Assembly: GCA_947167445.1 (NCBI GenBank)
Contig: CAMVID010000005.1
Coordinates: 62,001 to 126,000 of the forward strand
Reading direction: 5' to 3'
Length of the DNA: 64,000 nt
Source: G11 sp947167445
GTDB lineage: Bacteria; Bacillota; Clostridia; Lachnospirales; Lachnospiraceae
Position 1 is the first letter of the stretch; each line of letters begins with the position of its first letter. The notes below the pieces were generated by a model that did no database searches, had not been told where the DNA came from, and saw nothing but the letters and a program-made list of their open reading frames with translations. The translations under genes were made by a program, and so were the position numbers. Shown here piece after piece: positions 1-8,201 of the stretch.

Positions 1-649
1 TTTGCCTTGTTAAGCCACTTCCCTTATCCGCCACGGATATCCACTTATATAAGGGATTGTCACCGCTGTCCACGGTTATGACGCTGCCCTTGGGAGAATG
101 CTCGATGGCATTCTTGATAATGTTGGTAAGGGCCTCCTCCATCCATCTTTTGTCGCAGGAAATCTCTCCGTCGTTTAGGAGATTGACGGACTGGTCGTTT
201 ATATCAAGAAGAACTGCCAAAGATGGCATAATATCATCCAACATCTGAGAAACCGCCACATCTTTTTTCAGAAATTCAACTGAATTGGCATCAATCTTGG
301 CCATTTTAAGTAAAGCTCCCACAAGCCATTCCATCTTGTTTAAGGAGAACTTGATATTTCTGACAAACTCAGCCTGCTTATCGGGAGTGGCATTCTCAAG
401 AAGGTCCGTCATTATCATCATTGAGGTTATCGGAGTTTTTAGCTGATGAGAAATATCAGCCATGTATTCGGAAAGAATGTCTCTTTGATTCTCCAGGCTT
501 TTAAGCTGCTCTTCCTTGCCGGTTACCAGGGCGTAGGCATCGTTTTTGAGGATGCTGAAGGCACCCTCCTTGTTGTCGCGGATATCCGTATCTGTTTCAC
601 CTCTAAGGTATTTGGAAAGCTCTTCAACTTCCTTTCGACTAATCCACAC
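1..649 (-). CDS. Sensor histidine kinase without membrane anchor (partial, 3' end outside window)
   Basis: Cytoplasmic histidine kinase expected to phosphorylate the response regulator encoded just upstream. The readable 216 residues begin MWISRKEVEELS, followed by a short HAMP-like stretch, the H-box ISHQLKTPIT with the phospho-accepting His, and an N-box (TNIIKNAIEHSP); the G-boxes lie beyond position 1. I place the start at the GTG at 647-649, with an AGGGGG ribosome site about 9 nt upstream. It overlaps the regulator gene by 11 nt, and the frame is closed by a TAA six codons further upstream. This leaves no transmembrane or extracellular sensor segment, unlike the related ABC-linked kinases of Firmicutes. 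It is the last visible gene of the operon running from 5729 down. Confidence 0.85.
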   Translation of the reverse strand, partial: MWISRKEVEELSKYLRGETDTDIRDNKEGAFSILKNDAYALVTGKEEQLKSLENQRDILSEYMADISHQLKTPITSMMIMTDLLENATPDKQAEFVRNIKFSLNKMEWLVGALLKMAKIDANSVEFLKKDVAVSQMLDDIMPSLAVLLDINDQSVNLLNDGEISCDKRWMEEALTNIIKNAIEHSPKGSVITVDSGDNPLYKWISVADKGSGLTRQ

Positions 650-1295
650 GATATCCCATCCCCCTTATCGTTTCAATGTTGATGGCATCTCCAAGCTTCT
701 CTCTGAGGCGCTTAATGTAAACCGTCAGGGTGTTATCCTCCACAAAGTTTTCGTCCATGTCCCAGATTTTGTCAAGAATCTGATTTCTGGTCAGAAGAAT
801 GCCCTTATTTGAGGCAAAAATAAGAAGGAGTCTGTACTCAAGGGCTGTCAGTTCCACAGGATTGCCCTTGGCGTAAACCTTGCCGGCTTCAGTGTCTACC
901 TCCACCTTACCCAGGGTGATTCTCTTTGAAGTCTCGCCTTTATTCTTCTCAAGGCTTCTCTTAACTCTGGCAAGAAGCTCCCTCACTCTGAAGGGCTTAA
1001 CCACATAGTCATCCGCTCCCTCGTCAAAGGCCTTTACAATCTTTGATTCGTCATCCACAACCGTAAGGAAAATAACGGGAGTCCCTTTATCCTTTAAGCT
1101 TTTGCTTATATCAAAGCCCGAGCCGTCGGGAAGCTGCATATCAAGGATTGCAAGGGAAAAAGCCCCGCCGGCGATCTCATTCTTTGCAGAATGAATGTCC
1201 GTGGCGTGGCTTACCTCATACCCTTCAGTTTCCAGGGCATATTTTAGTCCCGATGCAATCATCACATCGTCTTCCACTAACAATATTCTATCCAT
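639..1295 (-). CDS. OmpR-family response regulator
   Basis: DNA-binding response regulator of 218 residues. The receiver domain (about residues 1-115) shows the acidic pocket (LVEDD), the phospho-acceptor Asp in LAILDMQLPDG, the conserved Thr in FLTVV and Lys in VKPF. A winged-helix output domain follows and ends in GMGYRVD. An in-frame start at 1337 exists, but ATG 1295 is preferred: it has GGAG at proper distance and begins directly with the receiver sequence MDRILLVEDD. The gene follows two ABC exporter genes and precedes the kinase, so it probably regulates this transporter operon in response to an antibiotic or cell-wall signal (inference). Confidence 0.93.
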   Translation of the reverse strand: MDRILLVEDDVMIASGLKYALETEGYEVSHATDIHSAKNEIAGGAFSLAILDMQLPDGSGFDISKSLKDKGTPVIFLTVVDDESKIVKAFDEGADDYVVKPFRVRELLARVKRSLEKNKGETSKRITLGKVEVDTEAGKVYAKGNPVELTALEYRLLLIFASNKGILLTRNQILDKIWDMDENFVEDNTLTVYIKRLREKLGDAINIETIRGMGYRVD

Positions 1296-1307
1296 ACATC
1301 TCCGATG

Positions 1308-1337
1308 GTGCAATTTGGGCCTGTCCCCAACCTGCAC
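1308..1337 (-). repeat. REP-like hairpin inside operon (copy 1)
   Basis: Between the ABC gene stop and the response-regulator start. Read on the minus strand it has arms GTGCA/TGCAC, a 2x2 internal mismatch, then TTGGG/CCCAA around the core GTTGGGGACAGGCCC. The same core recurs at 39927-39963, which suggests a dispersed intergenic repeat. Confidence 0.55.
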
Positions 1338-1338
1338 A

Positions 1339-3129
1339 TTAGTCTAACTGGCTTAAGCCTGTATAGAGGTTGTAGTAGCGGCCTTTCTGGGCCAGCAGGT
1401 CGTCGTGGTCGCCTCGTTCTATGATTTCACCGTGTTCAAGTACCATAATGGCGTTGGCATTACGAACGGTTGAAAGTCGGTGGGCAATAACAATGGTGGT
1501 ACGCTCCGCCATAAGTCTGTCCATGCCCTTCTCGATCTGCTTCTCGGTTCTGGTATCAACGGAGCTTGTAGCCTCGTCAAGAACAAGAATGGGAGCCTTT
1601 GAAATGGCTGCACGGGCAATGTTAAGAAGCTGTCTCTGGCCCTGTGAAAGGTTGGCGCCATCCCCTTCTATCATGGTATCATATCCCTTCTCCAGACGAA
1701 CGATGAAGGAGTGAGCCGAAGCCATCTTTGCTGCCTGCTCAACCTCTGCATCCGTGGCGTCGGGACGTCCGTACCTGATATTCTCCCTTACAGTTCCTGT
1801 AAAAAGATGTGTATCCTGCAAAACGAAGGCAATATTTCGTCTTAAGGTCTCCATCTTTATATCCTTAATGTCTATTCCGTCAATGAGAATTCGTCCCTCA
1901 TCGATGTCATAGAATCTGTTAACAAGGTTGGTAATTGTGGTCTTACCGGCACCTGTGGAACCAACCAGGGCAATCTTTTGTCCCTTCTTGGCATAGAAGG
2001 AAACGTTCTTTAAGATTGTCTTATCGGGCTCGTAACCGAAGGTTACGTTCTCTAAGGTAATTGCTCCTTCGATAACGGGATCAAGGGCGCCTTCCTTATC
2101 CTCAGGTTCAGGCTCCGTATCCATTACCGCAAAGGCTCTCTCCGCACCTGCAAGAGCAGAGAAAACCGTAGTCATCTGCATTGAAAGCTCATTGATGGGT
2201 CTTGAGAAGTTTCTTGAATAGGAAACGAAAACTGTAAGACCACCAACATCAAAGCCTCTTAATACGCAAAGAATTCCGCCTATCATTGCAGTTAAGGAGT
2301 AGTTCACCTGGCTTAAGTTACCCATAACAGGTCCCATGATTCCGCCAAAGAACTGAGCCTTAATCTGCTTCTTTCTAAGGTCACGGTTTTTGACCACGAA
2401 GTCTTCCATGGCCTTGTCCTCATGGCAGAATACCTTAACAACCTTCTGACCGGTAATAATCTCCTCGATGTAACCGTTTAAGGCACCAAGTGACTCCTGT
2501 TGCGCCTTGTAATGCTTTCTTGAAAGCTTTGCCACAGTAAGACCCGCCCAGGTAAGAAGGGGAGTCAAAAGAAGGGTTACAAGAGCAAGAATCCAGTTGG
2601 TGTAGAACATCAAAAAGATGGTTCCCACAATGGTGAAGAATCCACTTATAAGGTTACTTAAGGTGCTGTTTAACATCTCACCGATGTTATCGATATCGTT
2701 GGTGAAACGGCTCATAACATCGCCGTGATTGTTGGTATCGTAGAACCTTAAGGGAAGTTTCTGTACCTTATCAAAAAGGTCCTGTCTTATGTGCTGCAAT
2801 GCCCTCTGAGAAATGGTAAGCATAATTCTCATCTGAAGATATGGAAGAGCAATTGCAATTACATAAAGGATAGCCAGGCACGCCATAAGGGAAATAAGGT
2901 GAGCCCAGTTTCCGTCAAAATCAGCTATGGAGTTGACTATGGGCCTTAGCATGTATGAACATGCCAGGTTAACGATTGAGTTAATAACAACGCAGGCCAT
3001 GGCAATGGCAAGCTTTGGCTTGTCCGCACTTATATATGACCATATGCGAAGTATGGTGCCCTTCATGTTCTTGGGCTTCTGAATAGGCATGCCGGTTCTT
3101 CCGGGGCCGCCTCCTCTTGGTCCTGCCAT
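1339..3129 (-). CDS. ABC exporter, fused membrane/ATPase subunit (catalytic half)
   Basis: Half-transporter of 596 residues: six membrane helices in the first ~330 residues, then a nucleotide-binding domain. Walker A is GSTGAGKT, Walker B ILVLDEATS with the catalytic Glu, and the switch His is present (VIAHRLST). The signature is LSQGQ rather than LSGGQ. With the degenerate upstream partner this matches heterodimeric multidrug or lipid exporters of the BmrCD/LmrCD/TM287-288 kind, in which one ATP site is degenerate. The ATG follows the partner's TAA directly, and its ribosome site (AAAGGAGGTGG) lies in the end of that gene, so the two are translationally coupled. Substrate unknown. Confidence 0.93.
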   Translation of the reverse strand: MAGPRGGGPGRTGMPIQKPKNMKGTILRIWSYISADKPKLAIAMACVVINSIVNLACSYMLRPIVNSIADFDGNWAHLISLMACLAILYVIAIALPYLQMRIMLTISQRALQHIRQDLFDKVQKLPLRFYDTNNHGDVMSRFTNDIDNIGEMLNSTLSNLISGFFTIVGTIFLMFYTNWILALVTLLLTPLLTWAGLTVAKLSRKHYKAQQESLGALNGYIEEIITGQKVVKVFCHEDKAMEDFVVKNRDLRKKQIKAQFFGGIMGPVMGNLSQVNYSLTAMIGGILCVLRGFDVGGLTVFVSYSRNFSRPINELSMQMTTVFSALAGAERAFAVMDTEPEPEDKEGALDPVIEGAITLENVTFGYEPDKTILKNVSFYAKKGQKIALVGSTGAGKTTITNLVNRFYDIDEGRILIDGIDIKDIKMETLRRNIAFVLQDTHLFTGTVRENIRYGRPDATDAEVEQAAKMASAHSFIVRLEKGYDTMIEGDGANLSQGQRQLLNIARAAISKAPILVLDEATSSVDTRTEKQIEKGMDRLMAERTTIVIAHRLSTVRNANAIMVLEHGEIIERGDHDDLLAQKGRYYNLYTGLSQLD

Positions 3130-4878
3130 TTAGCCCACCTCCTTTGCATTGTCCATCTGGGAATCAAAGATTTCCTGATAAAGGACGTTACTCTTAAGGA
3201 GTTCTTCATGGGTTCCCACACCTGTAATAACTCCGTCTTCCATAACCACTATCTTATCTGCATCCATAACAGATGATATTCTCTGAGCAATAATAATTGT
3301 GGTTGTATCCTGAAGAGTTGTGTTGAAAGCCTCTCTTATCTTACGCTCTGTTGCAGTATCAACCGCACTTGTGGAGTCGTCCAGAATAAGGATCTTGGGT
3401 TTCTTAAGAAGAGCTCTGGCAATACATAGTCTCTGTTTCTGACCGCCGGATACGTTTACTCCGCCCTGACCGAGAATTGTATCATACCCATCGGTAAAGT
3501 CCTTAACAAAGGCATCGGCCTGAGCCTTGTCCGCAAACTCCTCTATGACACTCATGTCAGCTTCCGGATCGCCCCATCTAAGGTTCTCCGCAATGGTTCC
3601 CGAGAACAAAACGTTCTTTTGAAGAACCATGCCAACGCCTTCTCGAAGGTTCTTTAAGCTGTAATCTCTTACGTCAATTCCGTCCACCAGAACCTGTCCC
3701 TCATCCACATCGTAAAGTCTTGGAATAAGGGAGACCAGGGTGGTTTTGCCACAGCCGGTGGGACCGATTATACCCAGAGTTTCCCCGGGCTTGATTTCAA
3801 GATCGATATGTGCAAGAACAGACTCCGGGCTGTCCTTATAGTATCTGAAGCTCACATCCTTAAATGTAATGCCGCCCTTTGTAACCTCGGCATCCTTATG
3901 CTTTGCATAAATATCGTTAAGGTCCACATCAGTTCCGAGGACTTCCTTAATACGCTTGGATGAAGCGGAAGCTCTGGGAACCTGAAGAAGAATCATTGCA
4001 AGCATCATAAGTGAGAACAGCACCTGAAAAATATAGGAAATAAATGCGGTAAGGCTTCCAACTTCCATATCTCCCGCAATTATCTGCTGTCCGCCAAGCC
4101 ATACTACCAATAAAACCGTGGCGTCCATAATCAGCGAGAAGAAAGGCCAGGTAATAACCAGCACTCTTAAAGCGCTTATTCCTGTGTTTGCCAGATCCTC
4201 ATTGGCAGCGGCAAATTTCCTGTTCTCATCCTTCTCACGGACGAAGGACTTGATGACTCTTACGTTTGTAAGGTTCTCCCTTACGTTGTTATTAAGGGCA
4301 TCCACCTTCTCCTGAAGCTTCATGAATCTGGGGAAGCCCACCTTAATAAGAATTGCAATACCCGCCATCAAAACAGGCATTACCACAAGAAGAATCATGG
4401 CAAGCCTTCTGTTGATGGTAAAGGACATGATTATGGCACCGATCATCATGCCGGGAGCCCTCAGCATCATTCTAAGAAGCATGGTAATCATGTTCTGAAT
4501 CTGTGTAATGTCGTTGGTAAGCCTTGTTACCAGGGAACCTGTGGAAAACTTATCCAGGTTCGCGAAGGAGAAGGTTTGGATTTTGCCAAAAATATCCTTT
4601 CTCAAATCCTCTCCGAAGTGAAGGGAGGCGTTAACCGCAAACCATGCGCCGCCAATTCCTCCAAACATCATAATAAAGGCGAAAACAATCATGTTCACGC
4701 CGGTGTGCCAGATGTAGGTCACATCGTGGTTGGCCGCACCGATATTGATGATGTTCGCCATCCATGCAGGAAGCACAACCTCACCAAGGATTTCCATTAT
4801 CATGAAAATGGGACCCAGGATGAAATAAATCAGATGGGGTTTGACGTACTTCCAATAACTGATCTTCTTTTTCTCCAT
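3130..4878 (-). CDS. ABC exporter, fused membrane/ATPase subunit (degenerate half)
   Basis: Partner half-transporter, 582 residues, six N-terminal membrane helices plus a nucleotide-binding domain. Walker A is GPTGCGKT and the signature VSGGQ is good, but Walker B ends ILILDDSTS (Asp in place of the catalytic Glu) and the switch residue is Gln (IIAQRISS). These two changes are the hallmark of the non-hydrolysing site in heterodimeric exporters. That site would use this Walker A/B with the LSQGQ of the downstream subunit, so the pair is complementary. AAGGAG precedes ATG 4878; 11 nt separate it from the HAD gene upstream. Confidence 0.93.
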   Translation of the reverse strand: MEKKKISYWKYVKPHLIYFILGPIFMIMEILGEVVLPAWMANIINIGAANHDVTYIWHTGVNMIVFAFIMMFGGIGGAWFAVNASLHFGEDLRKDIFGKIQTFSFANLDKFSTGSLVTRLTNDITQIQNMITMLLRMMLRAPGMMIGAIIMSFTINRRLAMILLVVMPVLMAGIAILIKVGFPRFMKLQEKVDALNNNVRENLTNVRVIKSFVREKDENRKFAAANEDLANTGISALRVLVITWPFFSLIMDATVLLVVWLGGQQIIAGDMEVGSLTAFISYIFQVLFSLMMLAMILLQVPRASASSKRIKEVLGTDVDLNDIYAKHKDAEVTKGGITFKDVSFRYYKDSPESVLAHIDLEIKPGETLGIIGPTGCGKTTLVSLIPRLYDVDEGQVLVDGIDVRDYSLKNLREGVGMVLQKNVLFSGTIAENLRWGDPEADMSVIEEFADKAQADAFVKDFTDGYDTILGQGGVNVSGGQKQRLCIARALLKKPKILILDDSTSAVDTATERKIREAFNTTLQDTTTIIIAQRISSVMDADKIVVMEDGVITGVGTHEELLKSNVLYQEIFDSQMDNAKEVG

Positions 4879-4889
4879 ATAAAGCTCCT

Positions 4890-5729
4890 TTATGAAGGAC
4901 TGCCGGCCTTAGCCAGCAAATCATGTAAAACCCGCACGCTCTCAAACACGTACATGGGCTTGATATCGCCCTCTTCAATGTCTTTCAGTGTGGCTTCACC
5001 GGTGAGAACGCAGATATTGGCCATCTTTGCGTTGATTCCCGTCTGAATATCCGTGTAAAGCCTGTCACCTATAATAACGGCGTCATCCTTGGACACGCCG
5101 AATTTCTCACAGCAAATATCAACCATCATGGTCTCGGGCTTCCCGATGAAGGTAGGGTACTTTCCAGTGGCATTCTTAATCATAATGGCCACGGAACCGT
5201 TATCCGGCACAAAGCCGAAGCTTACGGGGCAAACCAGATCCGGGTTGGTGGCATAGTAATCCACGTCCCTTTCCGTAAGAATCTGGCAGGTGTTTCGAAG
5301 TTTCTCGAAATTCAGCTCTGTGTCAAAACCCGTAAGTACTACTTTGATACCATCCTCCTGCTTTTCCGTCACATTAAGTCCCTTGCTTCTTAACTCCGCA
5401 ATTAAGGACCTGGTGCCCTGGCAGTAGATGAGATCATGGGGATATTTTTTCTTAAAGAATAAAGCCGTGGCCTGGGCGGATGTGAAAAAGTCCTCCTCAG
5501 TGGCCTTGATACCCATCTTTGCCACCTTATCAATGTAGTCGACCACGGACTTTGAAGAGTTGTTGGTGATGAAAATATACCTGCCGCCTCTTTCTTTGAT
5601 AAGGTTTAAAAGGTCGATGGTTCCGTCAAAAATCCTATCTTCCTCATAAATTGTTCCATCCATATCAAAAAGGAACAGTTTCTTATTTAACAAATCATCT
5701 GCGTTAGTGTTAAAATAGTCACGAATCAT
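4890..5729 (-). CDS. HAD-IIA (NagD-like) phosphatase
   Basis: Haloacid-dehalogenase-type phosphatase, 279 residues, the usual length for the NagD/p-nitrophenylphosphatase branch. Motif I is FLFDMDGTIY, motif II ITNNSS, the motif III Lys is in IGKPE and motif IV is GDRLYTD; the C2-type cap lies between motifs II and III. Likely a sugar-phosphate or nucleotide phosphatase of the cytoplasm; substrate not predictable. It is the first gene of the minus-strand run into the ABC exporter and two-component genes, with only 11 nt to the next start. Confidence 0.9.
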   Translation of the reverse strand: MIRDYFNTNADDLLNKKLFLFDMDGTIYEEDRIFDGTIDLLNLIKERGGRYIFITNNSSKSVVDYIDKVAKMGIKATEEDFFTSAQATALFFKKKYPHDLIYCQGTRSLIAELRSKGLNVTEKQEDGIKVVLTGFDTELNFEKLRNTCQILTERDVDYYATNPDLVCPVSFGFVPDNGSVAIMIKNATGKYPTFIGKPETMMVDICCEKFGVSKDDAVIIGDRLYTDIQTGINAKMANICVLTGEATLKDIEEGDIKPMYVFESVRVLHDLLAKAGSPS

Positions 5730-5757
5730 TTGGGGTTTCCTTTTACCTATTTACCTA

Positions 5758-5786
5758 TTGACTTGATTCCATATCCGTAGTAGGAT
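5758..5786 (+). promoter_or_regulatory. Sigma-A promoter for the ECF S component
   Basis: TTGACT (5758-5763), 17-nt spacer, TAGGAT (5781-5786), about 40 nt before the ATG at 5827. Confidence 0.7.
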
Positions 5787-5826
5787 ACGTTCTAACAAAT
5801 ATACATATGGAAGGGAAGTACAAAAC

Positions 5827-6393
5827 ATGGCTAAAAAAATAGCTCAGGCAGGCCTCATGGCAGCTCTTTGCTTTATAGGCTTTGCCGTATTTAAAATTGA
5901 TATACCCGTAGGTGCCGACAAGACGGCGTTCCATTTGGGAAATGTGTTCTGCGTTCTTGCAGCTTTGCTTCTCGGCGGTCTCTGGGGCGGATTAAGCGGT
6001 GCCATCGGCATGACCATCGCAGACCTTGTTTCAGGCTACGCCACCTCAGCTCCCAAAACTTTCGTATTGAAGCTTTGCATCGGCCTTATTGTGGGACTGG
6101 TTGCTCATAAGATTTTCCATCTTTCCGAGGAAACTGACAAAAAGAAAATCGCGCTTATCACTTTCCTTGCAAGCGCCGCAGGCATGCTCTTCAATGTGGT
6201 TGCCGATCCTTTGGTTGGATATGTTTATAAGAAGTACTTATTCCACATTGATCAGGAACTTGCTGTTGCCCTTGCCAAGATGTCAGCACTTACAACCCTT
6301 GTAAATGCAGTCATCGCAATTATCTGCGCATCCCTTTTCTATCTTGCTCTTCGTCCTGCCCTCAAGAAGACAGGCTTACTCGGCAAAATTTAA
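5827..6393 (+). CDS. ECF transporter S component (substrate unknown)
   Basis: Small integral membrane protein, 188 residues and about six helices, of the S-component type that binds a vitamin or similar micronutrient and docks onto a shared EcfAA'T energising module encoded elsewhere. The segment FHLGNVFCVLAALLLGG, followed by GGLSGAIGMTIADLVSGY, is typical of the DUF1393/ECF-S family. GGAAGG precedes the ATG. No riboswitch fits in the short leader, so the substrate cannot be read from regulation. The 3' end overlaps the convergent lipoprotein gene by 18 bp. Confidence 0.82.
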   Translation: MAKKIAQAGLMAALCFIGFAVFKIDIPVGADKTAFHLGNVFCVLAALLLGGLWGGLSGAIGMTIADLVSGYATSAPKTFVLKLCIGLIVGLVAHKIFHLSEETDKKKIALITFLASAAGMLFNVVADPLVGYVYKKYLFHIDQELAVALAKMSALTTLVNAVIAIICASLFYLALRPALKKTGLLGKI

Positions 6394-7122
6394 GGTCACA
6401 TTTCCGACGGAAACATCGACTTCAATCTTTCTGCCGGCTTTATTATCAACGAATTCACGGCTCACACCGTTGAAATTCTCATCATCAATTGACGCTGCGC
6501 CTGCGGTTACCGACACAAGGTAATCGTAGGCTTCTTTATTTCCTGCCGCCGTAAGGGATATGTTTCCCATGTCGCAGTTAAGTTTCATTCCCTCTGTGGG
6601 AAAAACGTCGCCTTCTACTGAACCGGCTCCCACGTTTACATTAATCTCACCTGCAGTAAGGCTTCCTATATCCACAAAGCCCGCCCCCAGGTCAATTTCC
6701 GCTTTATTAAAGCACTTGTCAAAGGGGATATAAAGATTAACTGTCATGGAGTCCGTAATGTTAGAGTTCTTAAGAGCGTGTATATACGCCACTCCACCCT
6801 CTGCATAGGCCTGAAGCTTCTCAATTTTCTCCCCTTCAATATAGATATTCTCATCTCCGGAATTAAGAATATTGAAGGTGCAACCTCCAGTTGTGACAGT
6901 TATGTCATTAACCGGATTCTCAGTAATTTGGCGCTTTTCCACGTCTCCCGAAAGGATCTCGAATCTCTCGTCAAAAACAGTTATGTCAGCTAAATCATAA
7001 ATGGTATTGTCTATTATTTCCTTGCCGTTTTCCACCAGAGCATCGGTGTCTGTTACATCGCATCCCGCGCACATAATACCCGTGGCAAAAAGCAGGGGTA
7101 AAAACCTTAAATATCTCTTCAC
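6376..7122 (-). CDS. DUF4097-like beta-repeat lipoprotein
   Basis: 248-residue exported protein starting at GTG 7120-7122, preceded by GGGAGAG. The N-terminus is a lipoprotein-type signal (KR, hydrophobic core, then IMCAGC with the lipidated Cys near residue 22; the -3 Cys makes the lipobox slightly off consensus). The rest is rich in short beta-strands with repeats of the form INVNVGAGSVEGDV and IEVDVSVGNVTL, as in DUF4097 putative adhesin/GIN-type proteins. These often sit on the outer face of the membrane next to envelope-stress systems; function unknown. Confidence 0.75.
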   Translation of the reverse strand: MKRYLRFLPLLFATGIMCAGCDVTDTDALVENGKEIIDNTIYDLADITVFDERFEILSGDVEKRQITENPVNDITVTTGGCTFNILNSGDENIYIEGEKIEKLQAYAEGGVAYIHALKNSNITDSMTVNLYIPFDKCFNKAEIDLGAGFVDIGSLTAGEINVNVGAGSVEGDVFPTEGMKLNCDMGNISLTAAGNKEAYDYLVSVTAGAASIDDENFNGVSREFVDNKAGRKIEVDVSVGNVTLNFAE

Positions 7123-7215
7123 ACTACTCTCCCGCTATTTTAAAACATCTTAGTATATTTTTTTCTATTTTGTTCCGGAAGTCAATTAAAAAAGTATAAA
7201 AAAAGTTTAAAATTC

Positions 7216-7244
7216 TTGATTTTCACTGTTTATTTTTTTATACT
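7216..7244 (+). promoter_or_regulatory. Sigma-A promoter for the MurR/RpiR regulator
   Basis: TTGATT (7216-7221), 17-nt T-rich spacer, TATACT (7239-7244); start codon 34 nt downstream. Confidence 0.72.
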
Positions 7245-7277
7245 TTAGGTATCGTGAAATTTTGCGGAGGTAAATTG

Positions 7278-8150
7278 ATGACCACAGTTGAAATATTAAT
7301 TCAAAACATGTATCCTCAGCTCAGCAAAACCGAGAAATTGGCGGCTGACTACCTTATGCGAAACATTGACCACGTTTTCCGTTATCCCTTGGCAGTATTG
7401 GCGGAGCGCTCCGGAACCAGCCAGGGAGCATGGGTCAGACTTTGCAAAGCCATTGGTTTCGATGGCCTCAAGGACTTGAAGACTACTCTTTTCAAAGAGA
7501 TTAAATCAAGCGCTACAGAGAATTCTCCCGCTACAGAGTATCAGTTTATCGATATCCAGAGCCACGAGAATCTTACAAGCGTTGCCAATAACGTATGCGG
7601 TTGCTCCATAAGAGCAATTGAAGATACATTAAAGCTTTTCGATGAGAAGGCTCTTGAGAAGGCAGTTAAGAAGATTAAGGTTGCAGGCAGAGTAGCCATC
7701 TTCGGAATCAACGCATCAAGCATTGTTGCAAGCGATCTTTATGCCAAGTTCTTAAGAATCAGATATCCCGCCCTTTACAATGCGGACTATCATGTAAGCC
7801 TTACAATAGCTGCCAATCTTACACCCAATGATGTGGCAATCTTTATTTCATACTCGGGCGAAACTCCCGACACATTAAAGATTCTTAATCTTGCCAAGAA
7901 GCAGGGTGCATTCATTATTGCCATTACACGTCCCGGCGGCAACATTGCAGCCAACAATTCGGACGTTAACCTTTTTGTTAACTCACCCCAGACAGACAAG
8001 CGAAGCGGCGCCATGAGCTCCAGACTTGCTCAGTTTGTTATGGCAGACATCCTCTTTACCGCCATCGTTAATCAGGATTACGACAGAACAGAGTGTTATC
8101 TTGAGAACACCTATCTGGCCTGCCGAGGGGATCATACAATGACGAAATAA
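7278..8150 (+). CDS. RpiR/MurR-family transcriptional regulator
   Basis: 290-residue regulator with an N-terminal RpiR helix-turn-helix (about residues 1-77; SKTEKLAADYLM then LAERSGTSQGAWVRLCKAIGF) and a C-terminal SIS sugar-phosphate-binding domain (VAIFGINASS, then IFISYSGETPDT). An upstream in-frame codon at 7254 exists, but ATG 7278 has GGAGG at 7 nt. Next to a BadF-type kinase and MurQ it is most likely a MurNAc-6-phosphate-responsive regulator of that convergent pair (inference). The usual Ser/Thr at the start of the second HTH helix is read here as SQGAWVR. Confidence 0.87.
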   Translation: MTTVEILIQNMYPQLSKTEKLAADYLMRNIDHVFRYPLAVLAERSGTSQGAWVRLCKAIGFDGLKDLKTTLFKEIKSSATENSPATEYQFIDIQSHENLTSVANNVCGCSIRAIEDTLKLFDEKALEKAVKKIKVAGRVAIFGINASSIVASDLYAKFLRIRYPALYNADYHVSLTIAANLTPNDVAIFISYSGETPDTLKILNLAKKQGAFIIAITRPGGNIAANNSDVNLFVNSPQTDKRSGAMSSRLAQFVMADILFTAIVNQDYDRTECYLENTYLACRGDHTMTK

Positions 8151-8201
8151 TAGGTGCAGAATGGGCCAGACCCTTGGGTCTGGCCCTTTTTTGCACCTAT
8201 T
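8149..8201. terminator. Nested palindromic terminator shared by convergent genes
   Basis: Inner hairpin 8163-8186 (11-bp arms GGGCCAGACCC/GGGTCTGGCCC) is followed by T6 on the plus strand. An outer pair of arms, AATAGGTGCA (8149-8158) and TGCACCTATT (8192-8201), encloses it and contains the end of the regulator stop codon on one side and the kinase stop on the other. Confidence 0.85.
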
